DNA of 64,000 nucleotides from Planctomycetota bacterium (GTDB lineage Bacteria > Planctomycetota > UBA1135 > GCA-002686595): positions 62,001 to 126,000 of the forward strand of contig JAKLKU010000014.1 of the NCBI GenBank assembly GCA_023150475.1. Reading direction: 5' to 3'. The notes below the pieces were generated by a model. The model had not been told where the DNA came from. It saw only the letters and a list, made by a program, of their open reading frames with translations, and did no database searches. Positions 8,863-17,798 of this stretch are shown piece by piece (the stretch's first letter is position 1; each line of letters starts with the position of its first letter). Made by a program: the position numbers and the translations under genes.

Positions 8863-9804
8863 TCACGAGCTCGACGAACCCGACGAGCTCGACTCTTCCT
8901 TCTTGCCGAAGCCGAAGATCTTCTTGACGAACGCGCCGATCGCGATGAGTCCGATCGCGATCGGTTTCCAGAGCTTCGAAAGCAGCCCGGTCTTCGCCGC
9001 GATCACGCCCGCGCCACCGGCGACGAGCGCCGTGAGCCCGAGCGCCGCGACTTTGTCGCCCGAGACGTACTCGCTGTAGCGTTCGCCCGACGCGTACGCG
9101 AACTCGTCCAGGCGCTCGCGGAACGTTGGCAGGACCTTCTGCAGGTCGTCGGGTCCACACACCAACGTCACTTCCATCACGCCCTTGCGACCGAGGAGGC
9201 GCGTGTTGTGGTTCACCGAGACGGAGCCGTCGTTGCTCTTGATGCGGAACGCCCACTCCAAGTTGTTGGTCTGCTCGTTGTATTGCGGGGGAACCGCCCA
9301 ACCGTCGATCTCGTGCTCCGGCAGGCCGCGGCGCCGGCGTTCCTCGTTGCCGAGCTTGGCGTTCTCCTGCAGCGATTCGAGCATCGCATCGGCGTCGAGG
9401 TCGTCCTTCTCTTCGTCGCTGACGTAGCCGCTTTCGTCGAAGTCGAAGACGACCCACCAGGAGAAATCCGCGGGCGCGAAGAGCCCGAGCTCGCGGCCGC
9501 CAGGAATGTTCTGCGTCGCTTCGAGCACCTTGCGCGTGTTGTCGCCGTCCGTGAACAGGTAGCCCTGCGGCACCGCGATCGTCGCGCGCGAGCCGAGCTG
9601 TCCGGTGCCCTCGCGTTGGAACGTGAAGCCGAGTTCGCTTTCGAAGAAGTCGACGATCGATTGCGGCTCACCGTCGGGTTGCGCGACGTCCGCACCCTCC
9701 GTGGAGGCTTCGGTCGAAGTCTGCGCGGCCGTCGACGGTTCCTCCGTCTGTGCGGTGGCGGGGAGCGCGAGGGTGGCGAACGCGAGCAAGTGGGCGGTGC
9801 GCAT
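8863..9804 (-). CDS. DUF2167 family membrane-anchored protein
   Basis: From the ATG at 9802-9804 the protein is 313 residues with a cleavable-looking leader (MRTAHLLAFATLALPATAQ). A Thr/Ala/Glu-rich linker is followed by the DUF2167 core, recognisable from the segment with FTFQREGTGQLG, then GYLFTDGDNTRKVLE and SWWVVFDFDESGYVSDEE. The C-terminus has two hydrophobic segments (around VAALGLTALVAGGAGVIAA and PIAIGLIAIGAFV), then a basic patch and a Ser-rich tail. DUF2167 proteins are annotated as membrane-anchored proteins of uncertain function. An open frame extends upstream but has no plausible signal, so the Met before the leader was chosen. Confidence 0.82.
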   Translation of the reverse strand: MRTAHLLAFATLALPATAQTEEPSTAAQTSTEASTEGADVAQPDGEPQSIVDFFESELGFTFQREGTGQLGSRATIAVPQGYLFTDGDNTRKVLEATQNIPGGRELGLFAPADFSWWVVFDFDESGYVSDEEKDDLDADAMLESLQENAKLGNEERRRRGLPEHEIDGWAVPPQYNEQTNNLEWAFRIKSNDGSVSVNHNTRLLGRKGVMEVTLVCGPDDLQKVLPTFRERLDEFAYASGERYSEYVSGDKVAALGLTALVAGGAGVIAAKTGLLSKLWKPIAIGLIAIGAFVKKIFGFGKKEESSSSGSSSS

Positions 9805-10007
9805 GGCGGGATTTCGATGACGATGGGATCGGGGGCGCGGCGCGCGGGAAGCGGTGCGAACGCGCGCGCCGCGGCGCGTCCGGAGCGGTCGCACGATACG
9901 CCGTCGCGGCGAGGCCGGCAAATCGCGTCGCGCGGCGCCCAAACAGCGTGCGACGCGCGCCTCTCGGCAGCGGCGTCCTCGGCGCGAGTGCGTGGCTGCG
10001 CGCGCTC

Positions 10008-10628
10008 CTAGAACCAGAACTCGAGGACGACGACGAGTCCGCTCGTGTAGAGATCGAGCGTGTCGAAGCCGAGCGCCGCGTCGTCGAAGTCGGCGAAGCG
10101 CAAGTCCGCATAGCGCCAACCGACGAACAGGCTCGCGTGCTCGATCGCGTGGATGCGCGCGCCGGCTTCGATCGAGAGCTCGTGGCCGAGCTCGCGCAGG
10201 AAGAGCGCGCCTTGGGCGCGCGCGTAGGGTTCGAGCCACGACGTCGCGCGCCAACCGCCTTGGAGCGCGGCGTAGCTGCCGAAGTCGCTCATGGACTCGT
10301 ACTCGTCGGGCGTGACGTCGAGTTGCGCCGTCCGCCACGCGAGCCCTCCGACGCCGCCGATCCAACCTTGCTCGCCGACCTCGCGATCCATGCCGACGCC
10401 GAACGAGACGGTCTGGATCGTGTAGTCGAGCTCGTCGGTTTCGCCGTCGTCCGCGCGCCACGAAGCTTCGAGGTGCAAGCCGTCGTGCGTCGCGCCGTCG
10501 TCGAGTGGTTTACGAACTCGCGCGCCTACGAACAGCGCGTCGTGGTCCGTTTCGTCCTTCGAGATCGTGCCGCACGCTCCGAGCAGGAGCGCGAGCGCGG
10601 GTAGGCAAAGCAGGGTCTGCGAGTTCAC
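10008..10628 (-). CDS. Small predicted outer-membrane lipoprotein, unknown function
   Basis: From the GTG at 10626-10628 the protein is 206 residues. A GGAG eight bases upstream of the GTG and the immediate lipoprotein signal (TLLCLPALALLLGAC) support this start over the ATG at 10701-10703, which would place the lipobox some 45 residues in. After the lipidated Cys come alternating-residue strands typical of a small beta-barrel or beta-sandwich (LHLEASWRADD, SLFVGWRYADL, TSGLVVVLEFWF), ending in an aromatic C-terminal residue as outer-membrane barrels often do. Function unknown. Confidence 0.65.
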   Translation of the reverse strand: MNSQTLLCLPALALLLGACGTISKDETDHDALFVGARVRKPLDDGATHDGLHLEASWRADDGETDELDYTIQTVSFGVGMDREVGEQGWIGGVGGLAWRTAQLDVTPDEYESMSDFGSYAALQGGWRATSWLEPYARAQGALFLRELGHELSIEAGARIHAIEHASLFVGWRYADLRFADFDDAALGFDTLDLYTSGLVVVLEFWF

Positions 10629-10674
10629 GTGGGTTCTCCGGGAAGTGGAGCGAGGGCTGACCGCCGTTGTTTCG

Positions 10675-10699
10675 TTTTTTTTGGGGGGAGGGCGGGGGG
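10675..10699. other. T8 run plus interrupted G tract (possible G-quadruplex)
   Basis: On the plus strand eight T are followed by G6-A-G3-C-G6, giving five runs of three G within 17 bases. This lies in the leader of the lipoprotein gene at 10008-10628, on its non-transcript strand, so the transcript would be C-rich then A-rich here. Homopolymers this long are rare elsewhere in the window. Confidence 0.6.
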
Positions 10700-10763
10700 A
10701 CATCGAGCGCGACCGCGGACGGTGCGAGCGTGTGCACGCGCCGCCGCGGGCTCGATCGTGGCT

Positions 10764-12929
10764 TCAGTCGTGGGCCGGCGCGCCGTCGTCGGCGCGCGGA
10801 CCCGGACCGCGGCCTCGACCGCGGCCGCCGCGTCGCGGGCCGCCGACCGGTCGTTCTTCTCGAGGCCGCTCGTCGCGCTCTGGACCCCTGGGGAAGCGCT
10901 CGGCGCGTTGGCGAGCCTCGGTGTGGCGAGTCGCGAAGTCGTCGGTCACCGCGGGACGTGACTCGCGCGGCGCATCGCCTGTGCGCGGTGCGGCCGGCGA
11001 GCGGCGAAGGCCGCGCGCGGCGTCGGTCGAGGGCGCGCGCTCGGGTCGCTCCGGTCGCCCCGGTCGCTCCGGCCGCTCAGGTCGCCCAGGCCGCCCGTGA
11101 CGTTCGGAGCGTTCCGGACGAGCGGCGCGCTCGCCGGGCGCCGACTCCGCCGGCCGTCGCTCCGCGTGCGGCGCGCGGGGCGGCGTCGAGCCCGCGTCTT
11201 GCTCGCGGTCCCGCGTGCGCCGCGGGCGGCGTTCGTCGTCCGCAGTCGGCGCGTGCGCGCGCGGCGGCAGAGCGCGGTGCTCGTCACGCGCCGGACGCGC
11301 GTGCCGTTCCTCCGCGGCTGCGCGCGACGAACGCTCTCCGCGATCGTCGCCATGCGTCGCGCGCGTCGGCCGGACGTCTCGCTCCTCGCGCGAGCGGGGC
11401 GCTTCACGCTCCGTGCGCGGCGTCCTTGCATCTCGCGCCGCGCGTTCCGGGCGAGCTTCGCGCTCACCGCGTCCCGCGCGGGCCTCCCGCGAATCGCGCC
11501 CGTCGCGCGGCGTTTGCTCGTCGCGGTTCGGGCGCTCGCCGTGACGTGCACGGTCTTCGCGCAGCGGACGCTCGGGCCGCGCTGCACGCTCTTCGCCGCG
11601 CGGCCGGTCGCCTGCGCGAGCGGGCAGCCCACCACGCGGCGCGGCGCCGCGACTCACGGCAGCGTCGTCGCGCTCCGCATCTCGCGAACGGCGGGGCGGG
11701 CGGCCGGCGCCGGCGTGCTCCCGCGGCTCGCGGCGCGGACGTTCGTCCGAGGCCGGCGCTTCGTCGGACACAGAGCGCGTGTCGTCTCGCGGCCGCGCGC
11801 GGTAACGACCGGGGGCGTCGACTTCGCGGATCTTCCACGGCGCGGCGCGCTCGATCGCGTGCCAGCGGCGTTCGGCTTCCGGCGTCACCAGCGTGATCGC
11901 GACGCCGGTGCGGCCCGCGCGGCCGGTGCGGCCGATGCGGTGCGTGTAGTCGCTGATGTCCTGCGGCACGCCGAAGTTGACGACGTGCGTCACGTGCGCG
12001 ACGTCGAGGCCGCGCGACGCGACGTCGGTCGCGACGAGCGCCTTCACTTCGCCGGTGCGGAACGCGCTCATCACGCGGAACCGCGCGGCTTGGTCGTAGC
12101 CGCCGTGCAGCGCCTTGACCGAGAACGGCAGCCGTTCGAGGCGCCGCATCAGAGCGTCGACGTACGTGCGCTTGTCGCAGAAGACCAGGAAGACGTCGTC
12201 GGGCTCGCTCTGTTCGATCAAGCGGATCAGCGCGAGCGACTGCTCGTCGCGCGACACGCGGATGAAGCTCTGGTCGATCGACTTGACGGTCGCGACGCCC
12301 TTCGCGGTCGCGATCTCGATCGGGTTGCGCGTCGACTCGCGCGCGAGCTGGAGCACGGCGTCCGGGAACGTCGCGGAGAAGAGCATCGTCTGCCGCTCGT
12401 CCGGCGTGAACGACAGGATCTTCTTCACGTCGTCGATGAAGCCGATCTCGAGCATCTGGTCGGCTTCGTCGAGCACCGCGAACTCGGTCCACGGGAACGA
12501 GAGGAAGCGTTGGCCGTAGAGGTCGATCACGCGGCCCGGCGTGCCGACGACGACTTGCGCGCCTTGCTTGAGCGCGGCGATCTGCGGGTGGATCGGCTCG
12601 CCGCCGACCAGCAGCGCGACTTTGATCGCGCGCGGCTCGCCGAGCTTCTCGAGCACGCCCGCGACCTGCTGCGCGAGCTCGCGCGTCGGGCAGAGCACGA
12701 GTCCGAGCACGCTCGAACGCGACGGATCGATCTTCGACATCATCGGCGCGCCGAACGCGAGCGTCTTGCCCGTGCCGGTCTCCGCCTTGGCGATCAGGTC
12801 CTTGCCTTGGAGCGCGGGGCCGATCGCGAGCGCCTGGATCGGCGTCGGCTTGACGATGCCCATCGCTTCGATCGCGGCGAGCACCGTCGGCTCGAGCTCG
12901 AACTCACGGAACGATTCGATCGCAGGCAC
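10764..12929 (-). CDS. DEAD-box ATP-dependent RNA helicase with long charged tail
   Basis: The start is placed at the GTG at 12927-12929 (721 residues) because the conserved N-terminus FREFELEPTVLAAIEAMG follows at once; the frame is open further upstream but without domain content. Numbered from that GTG, motifs are: Q motif near 28-32 (PTPIQ), Walker A AETGTGKT (49-56), PTRELAQQ (81-88), TPGR (130-133), DEAD (154-157), SAT (185-187), TDVASRGLD (301-309) and HRIGRTGRAGR (330-340). The core is close to the RhlE/CsdA group, which remodels RNA duplexes in ribosome assembly and RNA decay. Residues from about 380 to the end are a tail of some 340 residues made almost only of R, E, D, P, A and G, including runs such as RPGRPERPERPGRPERPERA. 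Such tails bind RNA and can drive phase separation in other helicases; that role here is inference. Confidence 0.92.
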   Translation of the reverse strand: MPAIESFREFELEPTVLAAIEAMGIVKPTPIQALAIGPALQGKDLIAKAETGTGKTLAFGAPMMSKIDPSRSSVLGLVLCPTRELAQQVAGVLEKLGEPRAIKVALLVGGEPIHPQIAALKQGAQVVVGTPGRVIDLYGQRFLSFPWTEFAVLDEADQMLEIGFIDDVKKILSFTPDERQTMLFSATFPDAVLQLARESTRNPIEIATAKGVATVKSIDQSFIRVSRDEQSLALIRLIEQSEPDDVFLVFCDKRTYVDALMRRLERLPFSVKALHGGYDQAARFRVMSAFRTGEVKALVATDVASRGLDVAHVTHVVNFGVPQDISDYTHRIGRTGRAGRTGVAITLVTPEAERRWHAIERAAPWKIREVDAPGRYRARPRDDTRSVSDEAPASDERPRREPREHAGAGRPPRRSRDAERDDAAVSRGAAPRGGLPARAGDRPRGEERAARPERPLREDRARHGERPNRDEQTPRDGRDSREARAGRGEREARPERAARDARTPRTEREAPRSREERDVRPTRATHGDDRGERSSRAAAEERHARPARDEHRALPPRAHAPTADDERRPRRTRDREQDAGSTPPRAPHAERRPAESAPGERAARPERSERHGRPGRPERPERPGRPERPERAPSTDAARGLRRSPAAPRTGDAPRESRPAVTDDFATRHTEARQRAERFPRGPERDERPREERPVGGPRRGGRGRGRGPGPRADDGAPAHD

Positions 12930-13228
12930 GTCGCCGGAGGGGCGCAACGGTTCGGCTCGTGATGCGTGCGAGTGGGCGCGGGCGGAGCCGGAAGGCGTGC
13001 GTGCGGCGCTGTGGCGTGAGCTCGCGGAGCGGTCGCCAGAGCGATGGGGAGTGCGTCGGTTCAAATGTCTGGATCCTCGATCGACTTGGAGGGCGAAGAG
13101 TCTAGTCGCGGGCGGCTCTCGACGCTGCGCAAGCGTCGCGAATCGCTCGACGGAGCGCCGTAGCGAGTCCGAGACGCGGTTCGGCCGAGCGTGGCGACGC
13201 GTGGACGCGCTCCCTACGATGGCGCCCG

Positions 13229-13855
13229 ATGTCGCCGTTCTGTCGAGTTTGCCTCGTGTGCGCCTTGATCGGCGTCGCCGCCGCATGGGCGTGCGACGCC
13301 GGCGGGACGCGCGATGCCGGCGCGGATGCGGACGTCGCGAACGTCACGCCGGCGACGAACCCGCCGAGCCGCGCCGCGACCGCGACACCCGAGCTCGCCG
13401 CGTCCGGCGTCGAACCCGTGGCGCACGCGCGCTTGGTCGAGCTCTGTGCGAAGGAAGTCGTGGGTTGGACGCTGAAACAGGTCGTCGGCGACGAGCACCC
13501 GCTCGGCGCCGCGCGCATCACCAGCGCGCTCGCGACCTACACGCGGGAGCGCGACGGCAAGACGCAGACGCTGTCGCTCGGCATCATCGACGGCGCGCGC
13601 ACGCCGCAGGCGTACCTTTCGTTCGAAGTCGCGTGGAAGACCGAACTCTCGAACGAGTCGCTCGGTTACTCGCGGTTCGAGTTCGGCCGCGACCGCATCG
13701 TGCAGATGCTCTCTCGCCACCCGTTGACCGTGCAGGTGCACGCGTTGGTCGCGAATCGCTTCCTCGTGCAGGTCGACGTCGAGAAAGTCGAGCCGGAGGA
13801 AGTTCGCGAGTTCGTGCTGGCGTTGCCGCTCGACGCGCTGCGCGCCTTGAAGTGA
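13229..13855 (+). CDS. Exported (possible lipo-) protein, unknown function
   Basis: A 208-residue protein that I do not recognise. The N-terminus MSPFCRVCLVCALIGVAAAWAC is a secretion signal; the Cys at residue 22 follows AWA, which is an imperfect lipobox. An Asp/Ala/Thr-rich linker of about 35 residues leads into a folded part with the repeated idea of aromatic strands (YLSFEVAWKTEL, YSRFEFGRDRIVQML, VANRFLVQVDVEKVE). It ends 19 bases before the xth gene and reads in the same direction, so it may share that transcript. The coding frame is well supported by codon use and by an uninterrupted start-to-stop fit. Confidence 0.65.
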   Translation: MSPFCRVCLVCALIGVAAAWACDAGGTRDAGADADVANVTPATNPPSRAATATPELAASGVEPVAHARLVELCAKEVVGWTLKQVVGDEHPLGAARITSALATYTRERDGKTQTLSLGIIDGARTPQAYLSFEVAWKTELSNESLGYSRFEFGRDRIVQMLSRHPLTVQVHALVANRFLVQVDVEKVEPEEVREFVLALPLDALRALK

Positions 13856-13874
13856 AGTCGTCGCACCCGACCGC

Positions 13875-14639
13875 ATGAAGATCGCCACTTGGAACGTCAA
13901 TTCGGTTCGCGCGCGGCTGCCGCGCGTGCTCGACTGGCTCGCGAGCGCGCGACCCGACGTCGTGTGCCTGCAGGAGATCAAGTGCCTCGACGAGCAGTTC
14001 CCGCTCGAGGCGATCCAGGAAGCGGGCTACAACGTCGCGACGTACGGGCAGAAGACCTACAACGGCGTCGCGATCCTCGCGAAGTCGCGCATCGAGGACG
14101 TCGTGCGCGGCTTGCCGGGTGAAGCGCCCGACGCACAGCGGCGCGTGATCGGCGCGACGATCGGGGACGTGCTCGTGTTCAGCGTCTACGTCGTCAACGG
14201 CGAGGCCGTCGGCAGCGAGAAGTACGCGTACAAGCTCGAGTGGCTGAAGCGCCTCGCCGAGTACGTGCGCACGCTCGACGTGAAGGAGAAGCTCGTGCTC
14301 TGCGGCGACTTCAACGTCACGTTCGACGACCGCGACGTGTACGACCCCGAAGCGTGGCGCGAGAAGATCCTGTGCTCGACGCCCGAGCGCGACGCGCTGA
14401 AGCGCGTGATGGAGCCCGGGCTCGTCGACGCGTTCCGCCGCTTCCACGACGAAGCCGGGCACTACACGTGGTGGGACTTCCGCACGCGCGGGTTCCAGCG
14501 CAAACAAGGCCTGCGCATCGATCATTTCCTGATGAGCGAGCCGGCGCTCGCCGCGACGAGCGCGGTCGAGATCGACGTCGCCGCGCGCGACGGCGAGAAG
14601 CCGAGCGACCACGCGCCGGTGATCGCGACGCTCGCATGA
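13875..14639 (+). CDS. xth: Exodeoxyribonuclease III (AP endonuclease)
   Basis: This 254-residue enzyme of base-excision repair cleaves 5' to abasic sites and has 3'-5' exonuclease and 3'-phosphatase activity. Motifs of the EEP nuclease fold are complete: KIATWNVNSVRAR, VVCLQEIKCLDEQFP (metal-binding Glu), LCGDFNVTFDDRDVYDP (catalytic Asp and Asn), WWDFRTRGFQRKQGLRIDHFL (cut here between RGF and QRK) and the terminal SDHAPV with the catalytic His. Length matches bacterial ExoIII. Its stop overlaps the start of the HAD phosphatase by four bases (ATGA), so the two are translationally coupled. Confidence 0.95.
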   Translation: MKIATWNVNSVRARLPRVLDWLASARPDVVCLQEIKCLDEQFPLEAIQEAGYNVATYGQKTYNGVAILAKSRIEDVVRGLPGEAPDAQRRVIGATIGDVLVFSVYVVNGEAVGSEKYAYKLEWLKRLAEYVRTLDVKEKLVLCGDFNVTFDDRDVYDPEAWREKILCSTPERDALKRVMEPGLVDAFRRFHDEAGHYTWWDFRTRGFQRKQGLRIDHFLMSEPALAATSAVEIDVAARDGEKPSDHAPVIATLA

Positions 14640-15289
14640 ACGCGCTCGACACCTTCCTCTTCGATCTCGACGGCACGCTGATCGATTCGGTCGAGGTCAT
14701 CCGGCTCTCGTTCGAGCACGCGTTGCGCGAGCACTGCGGACTCGCCGCCGAGCACGACGAATGGCTCGCCGGGCTCGGCACGCCGCTTTCCGCGCAGTTC
14801 CGCCGCTACGTCGACGATCCGGCGGAGGTCGAACGCATGATCGCGACCTACCGCGCGCACAACGCCGCGCACCACGATGCGTTGGTGCGTGGGTATCCCG
14901 ACGTGCGCGAGATGCTCGACGGGCTCGTCGCGAGCGGCGTGAAGCTCGGCATCGTCACGTCGAAGCAGCGCGGCCGCGCGATTCAGGGCCTCGAACACTG
15001 CGGCCTCGGTGAGATCTTCGAACTCGTGATCGGCGTCGACGAAGTCACGCGGCACAAGCCGCACCCCGAGCCGGTGCTCGCGGCGCTCGCCGCGCTCGGC
15101 GCGGAGGCCGAGCGAGCGATCTACGTCGGCGACTCGCCGCACGACCTCGCCGCCGGCCGCGCCGCCGGCACGCGCACCGCTGCGGCATTGTGGGGGCCGT
15201 TCCCGCGCGCGTGGCTCGAGCCCGAGCGGCCCGATCACTGGCTCGCGACGCCGCTCGACTTGCTCGCGCTCGCGGGGCCGCGCGCCTAG
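14636..15289 (+). CDS. HAD-superfamily phosphatase (phosphoglycolate phosphatase/PpaX-like)
   Basis: A 217-residue protein starting at the ATG that overlaps the xth stop. HAD motifs: FLFDLDGTLIDS (motif I with nucleophile Asp), LGIVTSK (motif II), the Lys in HKPHPEPVL (motif III) and IYVGDSPHDLAAG (motif IV, metal-binding Asp). A helical cap lies between motifs I and II, as in subfamily I phosphatases such as Gph and PpaX. Substrate cannot be fixed from sequence. Coupling to ExoIII would fit removal of 2-phosphoglycolate, which is released from 3' ends during DNA repair; this is inference from context. Confidence 0.87.
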   Translation: MNALDTFLFDLDGTLIDSVEVIRLSFEHALREHCGLAAEHDEWLAGLGTPLSAQFRRYVDDPAEVERMIATYRAHNAAHHDALVRGYPDVREMLDGLVASGVKLGIVTSKQRGRAIQGLEHCGLGEIFELVIGVDEVTRHKPHPEPVLAALAALGAEAERAIYVGDSPHDLAAGRAAGTRTAAALWGPFPRAWLEPERPDHWLATPLDLLALAGPRA

Positions 15290-15474
15290 CCGCCCGTTGA
15301 AGAAGTCACTCACTCGGCTTCGCGCGCTGCGGCGATTCGTCGGCGTGCTCGACGCATCGTCCTTGGCGGCCATGCAGGCGGGTTGCGCCGCGGCTCTCTC
15401 GCACTCCTCGTCTCGCCTCGGCGCGCCGTGCCTCGCCACGGTGCCTGCATCGACGGGCTGCTAGAGTCGCGCGC

Positions 15475-16869
15475 ATGCCGTCGGTCGAGCTCTCGTCGCG
15501 CACGCGCCGCGTCGCTTTCGCCGCGGCGCTCGCGCCCGCGGCGCTCGCGCTCGCGAACTTTGCGTCCACGTGGCGCTCGGGCGGCGACGTCGCGGCGGCG
15601 CACGTGCTCACGGCCGTGTTCGCGCTCGCGTGGGCCGCGTCCGTGTTCACGCCGCGCGGCCGCGCGTTGGTGTGCGACATCGTCGCGGCCGTGTGGGTCC
15701 ACGTCGGCTTCGTCGGGCTCGCGCTGGTCGCCGTCGCGTGCGCGGTGCTCGCGAGCTCCGACGTCGGCGGCTCGGCGTTCGGCGCGGCAGCGGCGAGCGC
15801 ACTGCTCCTCGCGTGCGGCGCGTGGCTCCGTGGGCTCGAAGTCGCGCGGGCGACGACGTTGCGGCGCACCGCGCTCGTCGGATCGTGCCTGGTCGCGCTG
15901 GTCGCGCTCGATTTCGGCGTGCGCTTCTTCGTGCTGCCGTCGAAGTCGCACAACAACCTCTTCATCGTCCACGATCCGGTGCTCGGCTGGAAGCTGCGGC
16001 CGGGTGCGTCGCTCGAGCACACGAACGAGCTCTTCACGGCCAAGGAGACCATCGATTCGCGCGGTTTCCGCACGCCGGAGCGGCCGTTCGCGAAGCCCGC
16101 CGGCACGAAGCGCGTCGTCGTCGTCGGCGACTCGCATGCGGAGGCCTACACGGTCGACGACGACCAGACGTGGCTCGTGCAACTCGAACGCGAGCTCTCG
16201 CGCGAGCTCCGAGTCGAAGTCATCTCGCTCGGCGTCGGCGGCTTCTCGAACGACCAGGAGCTGCTCGCCTACCTGCATTACGGCCGACGGTTCGAGCCCG
16301 ACCTCGTGATCCTGCAGACGTGCGCCAACGATCCCGAGTTCAACGTGCTCGATCGTTACTGGCGCGGCAAGAAGCCACGTTTCGAGCGCCACGGCGAACT
16401 GCTGATGTTGACCGGCGTGCCGGTGCCCGATCTGCGTTCGAGCGGGCTCTTTTCGCGAGAGCTCGTGCAGTTCTCCGCGCTCGCGTTGCTCGCCGAGTCG
16501 ATCGCGCGCCAAGCCGCGATTCGCCGCGACGTCGAGACCGTCGCCGATCCGGACGAGGCGTGGCGCGTCACCGAGCTCCTGGTGCGCGATCTCGCGGCGA
16601 TCGTCCGCTCGGACGGCGCGCTGCTCGCGGGGTTCGACGTCAGCACGAAGAACGTCGAGCAGCACCGGCGCTACCGCGAGATCTTCGCGAAGTACGCGAT
16701 TCCGTCGCTCGACGTCGATCCGATCTACGTCGACGAGTGGAAGAGCTACTTCCACGAGGGTCATTGGAACGAGAAGGGCCAACGAGCCGCCGCGCTCGCC
16801 CTCGCGCCGCAAGTCCGTGCGTTGCTCGAGCGCGTGGACGCGCGGCCGGTCGAAGCCAGCGCGCGTTGA
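15475..16869 (+). CDS. Membrane-anchored SGNH/GDSL-type hydrolase
   Basis: A 464-residue protein. The first 160 residues or so carry several transmembrane helices (AAALAPAALALANF; a long AVWVHVGFVGLALVAVAC run; a further helix before FGVRFFVLP). An SGNH domain follows: VVVVGDSHAEAYTVDD holds the nucleophile Ser, ILQTCANDPEFN is the block III N-x-x-[N/D]-like element, and DEWKSYFHEGHWNEKGQ carries the catalytic Asp and His near the C-terminus. Such membrane-tethered SGNH proteins are often O-acyl esterases or transferases on cell-surface glycans. A related SGNH protein lies at 60862-62055. Substrate unknown. Confidence 0.82.
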   Translation: MPSVELSSRTRRVAFAAALAPAALALANFASTWRSGGDVAAAHVLTAVFALAWAASVFTPRGRALVCDIVAAVWVHVGFVGLALVAVACAVLASSDVGGSAFGAAAASALLLACGAWLRGLEVARATTLRRTALVGSCLVALVALDFGVRFFVLPSKSHNNLFIVHDPVLGWKLRPGASLEHTNELFTAKETIDSRGFRTPERPFAKPAGTKRVVVVGDSHAEAYTVDDDQTWLVQLERELSRELRVEVISLGVGGFSNDQELLAYLHYGRRFEPDLVILQTCANDPEFNVLDRYWRGKKPRFERHGELLMLTGVPVPDLRSSGLFSRELVQFSALALLAESIARQAAIRRDVETVADPDEAWRVTELLVRDLAAIVRSDGALLAGFDVSTKNVEQHRRYREIFAKYAIPSLDVDPIYVDEWKSYFHEGHWNEKGQRAAALALAPQVRALLERVDARPVEASAR

Positions 16870-16990
16870 CGGCGGTCGACGCCGAGGCCGATCCGGACGA
16901 CGCGCGGGCCGCGCCTCGTCGAAACGCGCTGGCGGGCAAACCGCGCGCCCCGTGCGCGACACCAACGGCGTGCTCGCGCAAGCCGCGAGT

Positions 16991-17006
16991 CGGGCCGCGA
17001 GGCCCG
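16991..17006. terminator. GNRA-capped hairpin between convergent genes
   Basis: CGGGCC, GCGA loop, GGCCCG: a perfect 6-bp G/C stem with a GNRA tetraloop, in the 294-base gap between the convergent genes ending at 16869 and 17164. No U tract follows on either strand, so a transcript-end stabiliser or factor-assisted terminator is as likely as intrinsic termination. A second hairpin (GCGGAA/TTCCGC, 17080-17099) lies closer to the minus-strand gene. Nothing else is seen in the gap. Confidence 0.35.
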
Positions 17007-17163
17007 CAGGTGCCCGCGCGCGACCGGAGACGCTGAAGGTCGGCGCCGGGCACTCCTTGGCGCACGTCGACTGCTTCGTGCGGAAGCGGCGAGTTCCGCT
17101 GCCGGGGGCGGAGTCGTGGGTCCTGCTCTCGCCTGCCTGCCTGCGGCGCGTGGCCGCGCGGCG

Positions 17164-17733
17164 TCAGTTCGGCCGTTGCGGGCGGCGCGCGTGTTCGGCG
17201 AGCGCGCAGCGAGCGCGTTCGGTGACCGAAAGCCGCGCGAAAGCGGCCTGCATCGCGCTCTGCGGCAGCTCGAGGCGCATCAAGAGGAAGTCGGCCATGT
17301 GCCCGACCGGCATGTCTAGCGGCAAGTCGCGCAGTTTCGGCGTGCGGGCGAGGATCGCGGCGCGGAGCTCGTTCCGCAGCGCGCATTCCTCCTCGCGCGT
17401 CGGTTGCGTCTCTTCGAGCAACGTCGCTTCGACCCGGCGGTAGAGGCGCGTGCTCTCGATTTCGCGCAGGTGCACGCGCGCGCAGCCGACCAAGTTGATG
17501 AAGAACCGGCCGTCGGGGAGCTTCTCGTGGTGGCGGATCTCGCCGATGCCGGCGTACTCGAACACCGGCGGGCGGCCGGCGAGGTCGTCGTGGTGGCTCT
17601 CGAGCACCGTCGCCATCACGATGCGTCCCGGACCGTCGAGCGAGTCCTCGACCATCTGCCGGTAGCGCGGCTCGAAGATGTGCAGCGGCATCAGCGCGCC
17701 CGGGAAGAGGAACACGTTCGGCAGCGGGAACAT
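17164..17733 (-). CDS. Lon N-terminal (LON substrate-binding) domain protein
   Basis: From the ATG at 17731-17733 the protein is 189 residues; an in-frame GTG four codons earlier (17743-17745) is an alternative. The N-terminus is the canonical LON/PUA-like domain: FPLPNVFLFPGALMPLHIFE followed by PRYRQMVEDSL, then the G-R-I-V-M-A strand and a GCARVHL segment. No AAA+ ATPase or Ser-Lys protease part follows, so this is a stand-alone LON-domain protein of the YcbZ/BB1118-like kind found in many bacteria, not Lon protease. Function in such stand-alone forms is not established. It sits 65 bases downstream of the SirB1-like gene on the same strand. Confidence 0.88.
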   Translation of the reverse strand: MFPLPNVFLFPGALMPLHIFEPRYRQMVEDSLDGPGRIVMATVLESHHDDLAGRPPVFEYAGIGEIRHHEKLPDGRFFINLVGCARVHLREIESTRLYRRVEATLLEETQPTREEECALRNELRAAILARTPKLRDLPLDMPVGHMADFLLMRLELPQSAMQAAFARLSVTERARCALAEHARRPQRPN

Positions 17734-17798
17734 CGGCGCGATCACACGCGGCGCTGCCGCGGGCGAAGGCGGCCATCCACTGCAACGTTCGACCAAGG

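Noticed and set aside
12930..13286. Upstream extension of the DEAD-box protein
   Set aside because: Arg/Ser-rich without conservation signs; the family N-terminus begins just after the GTG at 12929.
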